This document shows, piece by piece, positions 32,859 to 40,710 of a stretch of 44,361 nt of DNA. The notes beneath the pieces were generated by a model. The model was given only the letters and a program-made list of their open reading frames with translations. It did not search any database and was not told where the DNA came from. The stretch comes from Fimisoma avicola (GTDB lineage: Bacteria; Bacillota; Clostridia; Peptostreptococcales; Anaerovoracaceae), in NCBI GenBank assembly GCA_018714945.1, contig DVMO01000062.1, positions 1-44,361 on the forward strand, given 5' to 3'. Numbering within the stretch: position 1 is the stretch's first letter; every line of letters begins with the position of its first letter. A program made the position numbers and the translations under genes.

Positions 32859-34060
32859 CGGTCTACCTCTTGTTTATATTTTTCACAGATTTTGATTATA
32901 TTGTTAAGCTGGAGTTCGATCCCTTTAAACAGACATTCTTCATCAATGTCGAATTTTGAATTGTGCAGGTCGACTCTTTCACCCAGCTTTTCGTCATAAC
33001 AGCCCAGATGGAAATAGCAGGAAGGTTTCTTTTCAGCAAAAAAGGAAAAGTCCTCGCAGCCCAGATCAGGGAATTCCTCGATCACCACATTATCTTTTCC
33101 AAGGACTTCTTCCGCCGTCTCCTGGACAAGAGCGGTTATCTGGTTATCGTTTATCAATGAACTGTAACTCTCGTGGACGATATATTCCACATCAGCACCC
33201 ATTTTCTGAGCAGTCAGCCGGCAGATCTCACCGACTCTCTTTCTCATCCTCATTCTGGACGAAGGATCCAGTGTCCTTATTATACCTTCCATTTCCAGCC
33301 TGTCTGCTATCTGATTCCTTGCGGTTCCGGCTTTTATCGATCCGAAAGTGCATACTGCTGAATCCAGCGGGCTTACTTCCCTTGCTATCATCACCTGCAC
33401 GGCGGTTATGATCTCGGCAGCTACACAGATAACATCTACTCCCTGATCCGGGTGAGCTCCGTGGGCACTTTTACCATGGATGATGACATCTATCATATCA
33501 GATGCCGCATACATCTTGCCGTATTTGATCCCGACCTTGCCCACATCAAACTGAGGTTCCACATGGAGGCCCAGCATATAATCCACATCAGGAGCTTCAA
33601 GGACACCTTCTTTTATCATCCGGTCGGCTCCTCCTATGGTCTCCTCAGCCGGCTGGAATATCAGTTTTACAGTCCCTTTTAGCTTTTCTTTATATATTGA
33701 CAACAGTTCTGCCAACCCAAGCAGGATCGTAACATGGGCGTCATGGCCGCACGCATGCATCACTCCGGGTACCTGGGACCGGTATTCTGTATCGTTTTCT
33801 TCTTCTATCGGGAGCGCATCCATATCTCCCCGGACGCCTATGACTGGACCTGGACCTGCTGTCCCTTCTATCCATGCCATAACTCCATGTCCGGCTATGT
33901 TCTTTTTATATGGAACATTTATATCATCAAGAAATGCGCATATACTGTCTGCTGTTTTCGCCTCTTCCTCCGAAAGTTCAGGGCAGCGGTGCAGCTTCCT
34001 TCTCTGCTTGATTATCTTTTCCTTAAAAACTTTTTCATCGGTCAAGTCGCTGATTTTCAT
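32855..34060 (-). CDS. M20-family amidohydrolase/peptidase
   Basis: 401 residues. Two-metal enzyme that hydrolyses N-acyl amino acids or related amides. Motifs: RRKLHRCPELSEEE at the N-terminus, GVRGDMDALPIEE (about 76-88), HACGHDAH (about 107-114) and PAEETIGGADRM (about 136-147) supply the cysteine, histidines and glutamates of the metal site; the C-terminal LHNSKFDIDEECL is also typical. The family includes hippurate hydrolase, aminobenzoyl-glutamate hydrolase and N-acetyl-diaminopimelate deacetylase. The last is attractive beside lysA but cannot be proven. GGAGGGAA precedes the start; it overlaps the dipeptidase gene. Confidence 0.88.
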   Translation of the reverse strand: MKISDLTDEKVFKEKIIKQRRKLHRCPELSEEEAKTADSICAFLDDINVPYKKNIAGHGVMAWIEGTAGPGPVIGVRGDMDALPIEEENDTEYRSQVPGVMHACGHDAHVTILLGLAELLSIYKEKLKGTVKLIFQPAEETIGGADRMIKEGVLEAPDVDYMLGLHVEPQFDVGKVGIKYGKMYAASDMIDVIIHGKSAHGAHPDQGVDVICVAAEIITAVQVMIAREVSPLDSAVCTFGSIKAGTARNQIADRLEMEGIIRTLDPSSRMRMRKRVGEICRLTAQKMGADVEYIVHESYSSLINDNQITALVQETAEEVLGKDNVVIEEFPDLGCEDFSFFAEKKPSCYFHLGCYDEKLGERVDLHNSKFDIDEECLFKGIELQLNNIIKICEKYKQEVDR

Positions 34061-34096
34061 TTTGTATTCCCTCCGATGTTTGATCTTTCTGTTCTT

Positions 34097-34129
34097 CAGG
34101 GCTTTCCCTGTCTGGCAGAGAAAGCCCTG
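34097..34129. other. Intercistronic hairpin between yfcC-type and M20 genes
   Basis: CAGGGCTTTC (34097-34106) and GAAAGCCCTG (34120-34129) form a perfect 10-bp stem around a 13-nt loop, with no T tract on the minus strand. It could be an RNA-processing or stability site that makes carrier and enzyme levels differ. Confidence 0.4.
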
Positions 34130-34141
34130 TAATTAAATCTA

Positions 34142-35542
34142 TCAGTATCCTATTGCTACAGCGATTCCCAGCATTACCATCTGAGCCAGCAGCAGTATGA
34201 AGAACAGCGGAGTGAACCACTTATACCATTTCTGGAGAGAGATTCCGCCAAGTCCGCAAATGATAACTATGTCAGCGGTTGGTGAGAAAATATTTGTCAG
34301 ACCGTCACCAAACTGGAATGCCAGTACGGCAGTCTGTCTTGTAACTCCGATTATGTCTGCCAGCTGTGACATGATAGGCATTGTGGTTGCAGCCTGACCT
34401 GTGGCAGACGGGATGAGACAGCTTATGAGTGTCTGAACGATGAGCATCAGCTGTGCTGACAGGAATTCCGGAGCATTCTTGAGCAGTCCGGACAGATAGT
34501 ATATAACTGTATCTGCGATCTGAGCATCCTGCATTACTACCATTATGCCTTTGGCAACACCGGTAAGGATGCAGCCCCATACAACTGTCTTTGCACTGTC
34601 GATAAACTCGTCGCACCATTTGTTAGGGCTCCATTTGCAGATAAGTCCGGCCACCATGGACATTATGAGGAACAGTCCGCAAAGTTCGCCGTATCCCCAT
34701 CCAAGGTTCATAAGTCCGTACATCAGCACGATCAGCACTACCAATACATCAAGCAGTACCAGACCGTCTTTTTTGGAGAATTTGTACTGATCAAGCTCGC
34801 TTCTTTCAAAAGCGTGGATCGACTGCTCTCCCTGCATTACAGAGAGCTGCGGGTTCTTCTTGATCTTGTTTGCATATCTCATCACATAGAAGATGGATAT
34901 TGCCATGAATACTATGAAGCATACTACTCTGTATCCGGTACCTGAGTAAAGTTCTACTTCCGAAATCCTCTGGGCAACGCCTACGGTATAAGGGTTGATG
35001 GTGCCGCCCATGAATCCTACGAATTCGCCGACGGCGATGATGCCGAATCCCAGCATTGCGTCATAGCCCAGGGCTACGCCCATGCCGACGATCAGCGGAT
35101 AGAATCCGTAAAACTCACTTGCCATTCCGAATACGCTTCCGCCTGCTCCGAAGATAAGCATCATGATAGGGATAAGAAGTACTTCTTTTCCGCCCAGCTT
35201 ACGCAGGATGGTTCCTATACCTGCGTGGAAAGCGCCTGTTTTTACCACAACACCGAATGTTCCGCAGCAGCACATGATCATGAATATTACATCTGCCGCA
35301 TCAACACAGCCTCTGTAGAAGGATGTGAAGAATCCCAGAAAACCGGTTGTCGTTACTTCTGATTTATCAATCTCATGGTATGTGCCGTCGATGGCCAGGC
35401 TCCTTATGGTGCCGTTAATGTCCACATCATGATATTCATAGCTGCCTGACGGGATAACCCATGACAGGATCGCCATGAGCAGAACGATCGCTGCAACTAT
35501 TATCAGCGAGTCGGGCATGACAAATTTTTTCTTCTCGTTCAT
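34142..35542 (-). CDS. YfcC-family membrane carrier
   Basis: 466 residues, about 12 predicted helices. The start (PDSLIIVAAIVLLMAILSWV, then IPSG) and the conserved FGAGGSVFGMASE and LIPSATGQAATTMPIM segments are characteristic of the YfcC/COG1288 group, related to C4-dicarboxylate (DcuC) and arginine/ornithine carriers. Family members next to M20 peptidases probably move short peptides, N-acyl amino acids or basic amino acids. The neighbouring dipeptidase and amidohydrolase fit a peptide-like substrate. CTGGAGGT precedes the start. It lies 66 bp after lysA, with no terminator and no strong promoter between them. Confidence 0.88.
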   Translation of the reverse strand: MNEKKKFVMPDSLIIVAAIVLLMAILSWVIPSGSYEYHDVDINGTIRSLAIDGTYHEIDKSEVTTTGFLGFFTSFYRGCVDAADVIFMIMCCCGTFGVVVKTGAFHAGIGTILRKLGGKEVLLIPIMMLIFGAGGSVFGMASEFYGFYPLIVGMGVALGYDAMLGFGIIAVGEFVGFMGGTINPYTVGVAQRISEVELYSGTGYRVVCFIVFMAISIFYVMRYANKIKKNPQLSVMQGEQSIHAFERSELDQYKFSKKDGLVLLDVLVVLIVLMYGLMNLGWGYGELCGLFLIMSMVAGLICKWSPNKWCDEFIDSAKTVVWGCILTGVAKGIMVVMQDAQIADTVIYYLSGLLKNAPEFLSAQLMLIVQTLISCLIPSATGQAATTMPIMSQLADIIGVTRQTAVLAFQFGDGLTNIFSPTADIVIICGLGGISLQKWYKWFTPLFFILLLAQMVMLGIAVAIGY

Positions 35543-35608
35543 AATTACCTCCAGTTATAAATTTTTAGATATGATTTCCGATCTCTCCTCTTCCCCTTTC
35601 TTTTCGTC

Positions 35609-36886
35609 TTAAATTTCGTCCTCGATAATCTCTTCGTAACTCTGCCTCTTTACTATCACCTTCTCTTTTCCTTGATCTGTCATTACTACAGCCGGTTTTG
35701 GGTTTTTGTTATAGTTGCTCGCCATGGAGTAACCATATGCCCCTGTCGTAAATATCGCCAAAATGTCCCCTGTCTTTGGCGCCGCTGTTTTTATGTCTTT
35801 TATCAGGATATCTCCTGATTCGCAGCACTTGCCGCAAAATGTAACTGTCTCTGTTTTTTCTTCTCCGGCACGGTTTGCAAGCACCCCGGTATATTGCGCC
35901 TGATAAAGAGCAGGTCTTATGTTATCGGTCATACCTCCATCCACTGACACATACTTCCTTACTCCCGGGATATCTTTTATCCTGCCTACAGTGTAAAGGC
36001 TGATGCCGGCCTCTGCTACTATGCTCCTTCCTGGTTCTATCACAAGCGCCGGAAGCTGCATATCTTCTTTTTCACAGAAATCCCTTATTTCTTTTACCAT
36101 AGGGTCAATGTAATAGCTGTACGGCCTGGTCTGTTCATCTGTATATCTTGCGCCGAAGCCTCCGCCGAGGTTAAGTTCCTGCATGGCATATCCATATCTG
36201 TCCTTTATGTTCTTAACATGTCCCAAAGCTACTTTCACAGCCTGTACATAAGGATCATTGTCAAACAGCTGGGAACCTATGTGGAAATGAAGTCCCAGGA
36301 AATTTACATATTGAGAGTCGATGGCTTTTTTTATCTCTTTGTATAATTCTTCCTCATCCTGCGGCATGCCGAATTTTGAGTCTTTTTTGCCGGTTATGAT
36401 ATAATCGTGACTGTCAGCCTTTATACCTGGCGTGATCCTGTACAGGATATTTACTTTCTTGTTCTTTTCTCTGCAAATATCCTCGATCAGCTCAAGTTCG
36501 CCTATCCCGTCCACGATTATCCTGCCGATGCCGTAATCTATCGCCATCTCCAGTTCGCTTCTCAGCTTATTATTTCCGTTAAACTCTATCCTTTCCGGCG
36601 GAAAATCCACAGCCATTGCTGTATAAAGCTCTCCTCCGGATACTACATCTATGCTGACCCCTTCCTGGGCACACAGTCTCAACATCTCCTTAGTGCAGAA
36701 AGCTTTGCATGCGTATGCCACTCTGGCCTTTGGATATTTTGAAATAAATTCCTCTTGCAACTGTGCAAATTTGTCCTTTATCATCTTTGCAGAAATCACA
36801 TACAGCGGAGTGCCGTATTTCTTCGCCAGCTCTGTGGTGTCACAGCCGTCGAAGTACAAAGTTCCGTCTTTTATATCGCTGGTCAT
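35609..36886 (-). CDS. lysA: Diaminopimelate decarboxylase
   Basis: 425 residues. PLP enzyme that converts meso-diaminopimelate to L-lysine. The PLP lysine is in VAYACKAF (about 47-54); HFHIGSQ, GGGFGARY, IEPGRSIVAEAG, the CESGDIL motif that marks diaminopimelate specificity, and GAYGYSMAS follow in order. The start at 36886 has AAAGGAACG upstream; the longer start at 36937 would begin inside the -24/-12 promoter. Unusual context: a biosynthetic enzyme placed behind a sigma-54 promoter and ahead of peptide-catabolism genes, with no other lysine-synthesis gene nearby. Confidence 0.92.
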   Translation of the reverse strand: MTSDIKDGTLYFDGCDTTELAKKYGTPLYVISAKMIKDKFAQLQEEFISKYPKARVAYACKAFCTKEMLRLCAQEGVSIDVVSGGELYTAMAVDFPPERIEFNGNNKLRSELEMAIDYGIGRIIVDGIGELELIEDICREKNKKVNILYRITPGIKADSHDYIITGKKDSKFGMPQDEEELYKEIKKAIDSQYVNFLGLHFHIGSQLFDNDPYVQAVKVALGHVKNIKDRYGYAMQELNLGGGFGARYTDEQTRPYSYYIDPMVKEIRDFCEKEDMQLPALVIEPGRSIVAEAGISLYTVGRIKDIPGVRKYVSVDGGMTDNIRPALYQAQYTGVLANRAGEEKTETVTFCGKCCESGDILIKDIKTAAPKTGDILAIFTTGAYGYSMASNYNKNPKPAVVMTDQGKEKVIVKRQSYEEIIEDEI

Positions 36887-36932
36887 TTTTTCGTTCCTTT
36901 CACGGGGTTGATTATCTTTGTCATAAGTAATA

Positions 36933-36948
36933 AGCAAATGTCATGCCA
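36933..36948 (-). promoter_or_regulatory. Sigma-54 (-24/-12) promoter of the lysA operon
   Basis: On the minus strand TGGCATGACATTTGCT: TGGCAY, five bases, TTGCW, with the GG and GC dinucleotides exactly 12 bp apart as RpoN requires. The start site would be near 36922, giving a leader of about 36 nt before lysA. The gene of a sigma-54 activator lies directly upstream. Confidence 0.8.
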
Positions 36949-36956
36949 ACTTTGAC

Positions 36957-37014
36957 CAAAAAACAAGAATGGCCGTGAACATTCGTTGAATTTTCAATGA
37001 ATATTCACGGTCAT
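36957..37014 (-). terminator. Terminator of the sigma-54 activator gene
   Basis: Arms 36969-36990 and 36993-37014: 22 bp, nearly perfect with two G-T pairs, 2-nt loop. On the minus strand it is followed by CTTG and six T. It separates the activator transcript from the -24/-12 promoter. Confidence 0.85.
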
Positions 37015-37059
37015 ACGAAGATCTGACATATTTCGTCAAAAGTTTAAGCCGGGTTTTTT

Positions 37060-37095
37060 GTCCGAAATTTTGGATTTTTGTCCTAAAGTTCGGAC
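37060..37095. promoter_or_regulatory. Two tandem palindromes, probable enhancer (UAS) for the sigma-54 activator
   Basis: GTCCGAAATTTTGGAT (37060-37075) and GTCCTAAAGTTCGGAC (37080-37095), both of the form GTCC-N8-GGAY and both preceded by TTTTTT or ATTTTT. Their starts are 20 bp apart, about two helical turns. They lie roughly 110-160 bp upstream of the -12 element, a typical distance for activator sites, just after the activator's stop codon. Confidence 0.65.
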
Positions 37096-37104
37096 GGCAT
37101 ATTC

Positions 37105-38970
37105 CTACTGTTCGATTCCAAGATCCTTTATCTTCTTGTAAAATGTTGATCTTGACAGTCCCAGTTCTTCTATGGCTTTGTTCTTATCCAGCCCATTATT
37201 GGACAGAGCTTCTTGTATTATGTCTTTTTCGGCCTTTTCCAGCCTTTCTTTCAATGTGCCCCTTACAATGCCGGCTTTCCCCTGTGAAATCATAAGGTGT
37301 TCGGAATAAATGAGTTCCTCGTCGCATATGTTCGCTGCGCATTCTACCACATTTTTCAGCTCTCTGACATTTCCCGGCCATGGATAAGACATTATAATGT
37401 CTATCGCTTCCTGAGAAAACTGTTTTGGCTCTATGCTGCACTCTCTGCAATACTGATCCAGTATGGAATTTGCCAGGAAATAAAGGTCTCCTTTCCTTTC
37501 TCTTAAAGGCGGTATATAAATCGGGAAAACATTTATCCTGTAATACAGGTCTTTTCTGAAAGTTCCTTTTTCTGTTTCTTTTTCCAGGTCTTTGTTGGTA
37601 GCCGCTATGATCCTTACATTTACATCGACGGGTTTCGTATCGCCGACACGGTATATTCTCTTGTTCTGTATCACATGCAGAAGCTTGATCTGCATTTCAG
37701 GAGGGATATCGCCTATCTCATCCAGAAATATGGTACCTCCGTTGGCTTCTTCAAAATACCCTGCTTTTCCCTGTGAACTTGCTCCCGTAAACGCGCCGGG
37801 CGCATATCCGAACAGCTCGCTTTCAAACAGGGTAGGCGAGATCGCGTTACAGCAGACCTCTACAAAGGGAGCGTCAGGCATCTGTATGTCGTGTATCTCT
37901 TTTGCGAGGACCGATTTACCTGTACCGCTTTCGCCGGTCAGCATTACATTGAAACGATTTTTGGCCGCCTTGGCTGCTAATCTCTTTACGGCTATCATGC
38001 TCCTGTCGTTGCCGATAAAGTTCTTAAATCCGTCTATGGTCTGTACGTTTTCCTCCGGAAGCCGTTTTCTCTTGATTTTTTCAAGGCTTGCCGCCATCGC
38101 TTCTTTTGATGACAGCTGGCTTGATACGAGATCCTTGTCCTGCATGAACACATAGACTCCGCTTCCCTGCCCGTCGTTTTTCACCCTTACCAGATGACAG
38201 AACATCAGTCGTTTATGTATGTCATATACATTTTCAATTCCATATCCGTCGTCGCAGTCCATGACATCTTTCACCGCTTTTAGAAAATCTGCACCGTTAA
38301 AGAGTTTTTCCGTTTTCAGCCCGATCTGTGGCATAAGGTCGGTATTATCACCATCGGAACTCTTTCTTATGAACTCCTTTCCGCGCAGCAGGACACCTAT
38401 TTCTTCGTTCCTGAACCCATATCCCCTCGCCTGGAAGAACTTTACTTTACCGGTATTCTTGTCAAGCACCACCATATGGCCGATGGCTTCAATATAGGCC
38501 ATATCATAGGTCTGTCCGTTGACAGAAATAGATATGAGGTTGTTGTCGTCATCTATTGAAGCCGAAATATCAAAACCCAGGTATCTGCATTTGAGCTCCA
38601 TCCTCTCTTTCAGCCCATAGCCCTTTGCAACCTTAAAGACCGGGGTTATCTTGCTGTTCTTATATGCGCCTATGGCCAGTATACCGTCGCCTTCTGATAT
38701 ACTTTTATCTTTAATGTTCAAAAGCTTAAGGTCTGCTGCGGAAAGGTTATCATCATTTCCAAGGTCATTATCGGCTATGATGACAATGTCACCTTCTTCT
38801 ATCCTGCCGGCAGGATGTCCCTGGCTTTCCGGCAGCCTTATGCCCGTTATTTCCTTGGCCAGCTTGCTGTATGCCCCTATGGTCCCGTCCTCTTTTATAT
38901 ATACCAGCCCCCGTCCGAGACCGTCAGCAATGCTCTCCAAAATGCCGTATTCTTTTTCCTGCTCTTTCAT
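37105..38970 (-). CDS. Sigma-54-dependent transcriptional activator
   Basis: 621 residues. Sensor region 1-300 with PAS-like segments (GLGRGLVYIKEDGTIGAYSK near 17; a second unit around 155-275) and no receiver domain, so it likely binds a small molecule or responds through the PAS region. AAA+ domain about 312-545: Walker A GESGTGKS (346-353), the sigma-54-contacting GAFTGA loop (392-397), Walker B FLDEIGD, and PLRERKGDL. A Fis-type HTH ends the protein (NKAIEELGLSRSTFYKKIKD). All parts needed for activation are intact. Its 5' end overlaps the MurE-like gene by 4 bp. The natural target is the adjacent lysA operon. Similar activators control proline or amino-acid fermentation genes in clostridia. 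Confidence 0.93.
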   Translation of the reverse strand: MKEQEKEYGILESIADGLGRGLVYIKEDGTIGAYSKLAKEITGIRLPESQGHPAGRIEEGDIVIIADNDLGNDDNLSAADLKLLNIKDKSISEGDGILAIGAYKNSKITPVFKVAKGYGLKERMELKCRYLGFDISASIDDDNNLISISVNGQTYDMAYIEAIGHMVVLDKNTGKVKFFQARGYGFRNEEIGVLLRGKEFIRKSSDGDNTDLMPQIGLKTEKLFNGADFLKAVKDVMDCDDGYGIENVYDIHKRLMFCHLVRVKNDGQGSGVYVFMQDKDLVSSQLSSKEAMAASLEKIKRKRLPEENVQTIDGFKNFIGNDRSMIAVKRLAAKAAKNRFNVMLTGESGTGKSVLAKEIHDIQMPDAPFVEVCCNAISPTLFESELFGYAPGAFTGASSQGKAGYFEEANGGTIFLDEIGDIPPEMQIKLLHVIQNKRIYRVGDTKPVDVNVRIIAATNKDLEKETEKGTFRKDLYYRINVFPIYIPPLRERKGDLYFLANSILDQYCRECSIEPKQFSQEAIDIIMSYPWPGNVRELKNVVECAANICDEELIYSEHLMISQGKAGIVRGTLKERLEKAEKDIIQEALSNNGLDKNKAIEELGLSRSTFYKKIKDLGIEQ

Positions 38971-40502
38971 AATGTCTGCCTGTCATGTTTTGAAATATAT
39001 TCTTGTACTCGTTCTCCATCCGTCGGAAGTTCCACATAACTGAGCCCCCGTTTCTGGTAACCGTCTGCTCCGTTGCCTGCAATGACCATGACCCATCCAT
39101 CCTCTATGACCCTGCATGCTTGGGCTATGGCCTCTCCTCTGTCTGTTATCACAGCCAAAAGCTTGTCGTCATCTATATATCGTCTGACCTGATCGCATAT
39201 ATCATCAACCGATTCGGTGCCCGGATCCTGTTCTGTCAGTATGATCTTGTCCGCATATATATTGGCAAGCTGTCCCAGATCCTTGCGACGGTTATATGCC
39301 TTATCGCCGTGACATCCGAATACCAGCAGTATCTTCCTGTCAGGATACAGTTTCCTGATGTTTTCAAACAATGTCATATAGCTCAGTTTATTGTGAGCAT
39401 AGTCTACTATCACATCAACATCCTTATGGTTCATATGATACAGCTCCATGCGGCCTGCCACCTTTACATGTGCCAGCCCCGACCTGATATATTTCATAGG
39501 TATATCCAGAGCCAGCGCTGCCGCTATGGCAGCCAGAGCGTTTGAGGCATTATAGCTGCCGCCTATGCTCACTTTGATCTTTTCAGTCTCTTGTCCGTAT
39601 TTTAATCTGAACTCCACCGTACTTGGAGTAGATGATATATCATATCCGTAAAGATCCGCCTTTTCTTTCATGGACTCTCTGGTGGTAAAGGTTATGACCT
39701 TGCTGCATCTTGCCCTGGCTCTTTCAAGTACCCTGTCAAGATATCTGGGATCTGTATCCAGGTTCACGCACCCTGTCCTGCACTGGTCGAATATCTTCAG
39801 CTTTGACTGAAAATAGTCTTCTATATCGGGATGTTCCCTGTCGGAGATATGATCTTCTGAAATGTTTAAAAATACAGCTACACTGTAGTCAAGAGCTTCT
39901 GTTCTCTCATACTTCAGTGCCTGAGATGATGTTTCCATCACAAGATATCTGCACCCGTTCTGAGCGCATTGGGCAAGAAGCTTATGGAGCTGCAGTGTCT
40001 CCGGAGTTGTCATCTTCTTGGCCTTTACCTTTCGGTCCCCGTTATAATTATATATTCCGGAAATAAAGCCGGCTTCTTTTTCACCCTTGTCTGCGCAATA
40101 ATCATCTATGATGCTCTTGATGAAAGTAGCTGTAGTAGATTTGCCTTTGGTTCCTGTCAGTCCTACCATTTGGAGCTTGTCGTTCCAGATGGCATCATAA
40201 TATAATCTGCCGATTTCCGACATGGCCTTTCTCATGTCGCTTACGATGATATGGGGAAAATCTTTTTTTATCTCGTTTTCTGCCACATAGCAGAAAGCAC
40301 CCTTTTCTATGGCGTCATCCAGGTACTGCGGCCTGAAATTTGCCCCTTTGCATATGAACAGGGTTCCTTCTTCCACATCCATGGAGTTATATGATATATA
40401 CCGGACAGGTGCAGTACCATCTGTCCCAGCAAGGTCTGTACAGGCAATGATGCCGTTGCTTTCCAGAACTGATATATATTCGTTTATTCCTTTTATTTTC
40501 AT
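38967..40502 (-). CDS. MurE-like Mur ligase
   Basis: 511 residues, full length for MurE. N-terminal domain (NSMDVEEGTLFICKGA), central ATPase domain with GLTGTKGKSTTATF (about 114-127), TTPETLQLH, METSSQALK and the lysine in YFQSKLKIFD that is carbamylated in MurE, then the C-terminal domain (VAGRMELYH, VDYAHNKLSY). At the spot where diaminopimelate-adding MurE has DNPR, this protein reads TEQDPGTES (about 423-431), so the added amino acid may differ. Start 40502 is chosen (AGAGGA upstream) over an ORF extension to 40688 that crosses the promoter. Linked by overlap to a sigma-54 activator rather than to a mra/dcw cell-wall cluster, so probably a second, specialised Mur ligase. Confidence 0.85.
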   Translation of the reverse strand: MKIKGINEYISVLESNGIIACTDLAGTDGTAPVRYISYNSMDVEEGTLFICKGANFRPQYLDDAIEKGAFCYVAENEIKKDFPHIIVSDMRKAMSEIGRLYYDAIWNDKLQMVGLTGTKGKSTTATFIKSIIDDYCADKGEKEAGFISGIYNYNGDRKVKAKKMTTPETLQLHKLLAQCAQNGCRYLVMETSSQALKYERTEALDYSVAVFLNISEDHISDREHPDIEDYFQSKLKIFDQCRTGCVNLDTDPRYLDRVLERARARCSKVITFTTRESMKEKADLYGYDISSTPSTVEFRLKYGQETEKIKVSIGGSYNASNALAAIAAALALDIPMKYIRSGLAHVKVAGRMELYHMNHKDVDVIVDYAHNKLSYMTLFENIRKLYPDRKILLVFGCHGDKAYNRRKDLGQLANIYADKIILTEQDPGTESVDDICDQVRRYIDDDKLLAVITDRGEAIAQACRVIEDGWVMVIAGNGADGYQKRGLSYVELPTDGERVQEYISKHDRQTL

Positions 40503-40578
40503 CAGAAATCCTCTTTTCCGGGCAAATGATTTTACCGGCGGGCAGAGATGTTCCTCCTGCCGGATGCCGTCATTGTAG

Positions 40579-40608
40579 ATTATATCATATTCCTGCAAAA
40601 TAATACAA
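40579..40608 (-). promoter_or_regulatory. Sigma-A promoter of the MurE-like/activator operon
   Basis: On the minus strand TTGTAT (40608-40603), 18-bp spacer, perfect TATAAT (40584-40579), about 75 bp before the start codon. Confidence 0.6.
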
Positions 40609-40650
40609 CCGCAACATGCCAGATTCGGCGCCCGATCATTTGGATGTTTT

Positions 40651-40703
40651 ACATAAAAAACAGATACAGGCTGATCATATGCGCCCATATCTGTTTTTTA
40701 TGT
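40651..40703 (-). terminator. Terminator of the P-loop ATPase gene
   Basis: ACATAAAAAACAGATA (40651-40666) pairs perfectly with TATCTGTTTTTTATGT (40688-40703), a 16-bp stem around 21 nt; on the minus strand the stem itself ends in a T run. It lies 8 bp past the ATPase stop. Confidence 0.8.
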
Positions 40704-40710
40704 TTTCTGT

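Noticed and set aside
40620..40645. TGGCATGTTGC on the minus strand upstream of the MurE-like gene as a sigma-54 promoter
   Set aside because: The GG and GC elements are too close together for -24/-12 spacing; a sigma-A promoter explains the gene.
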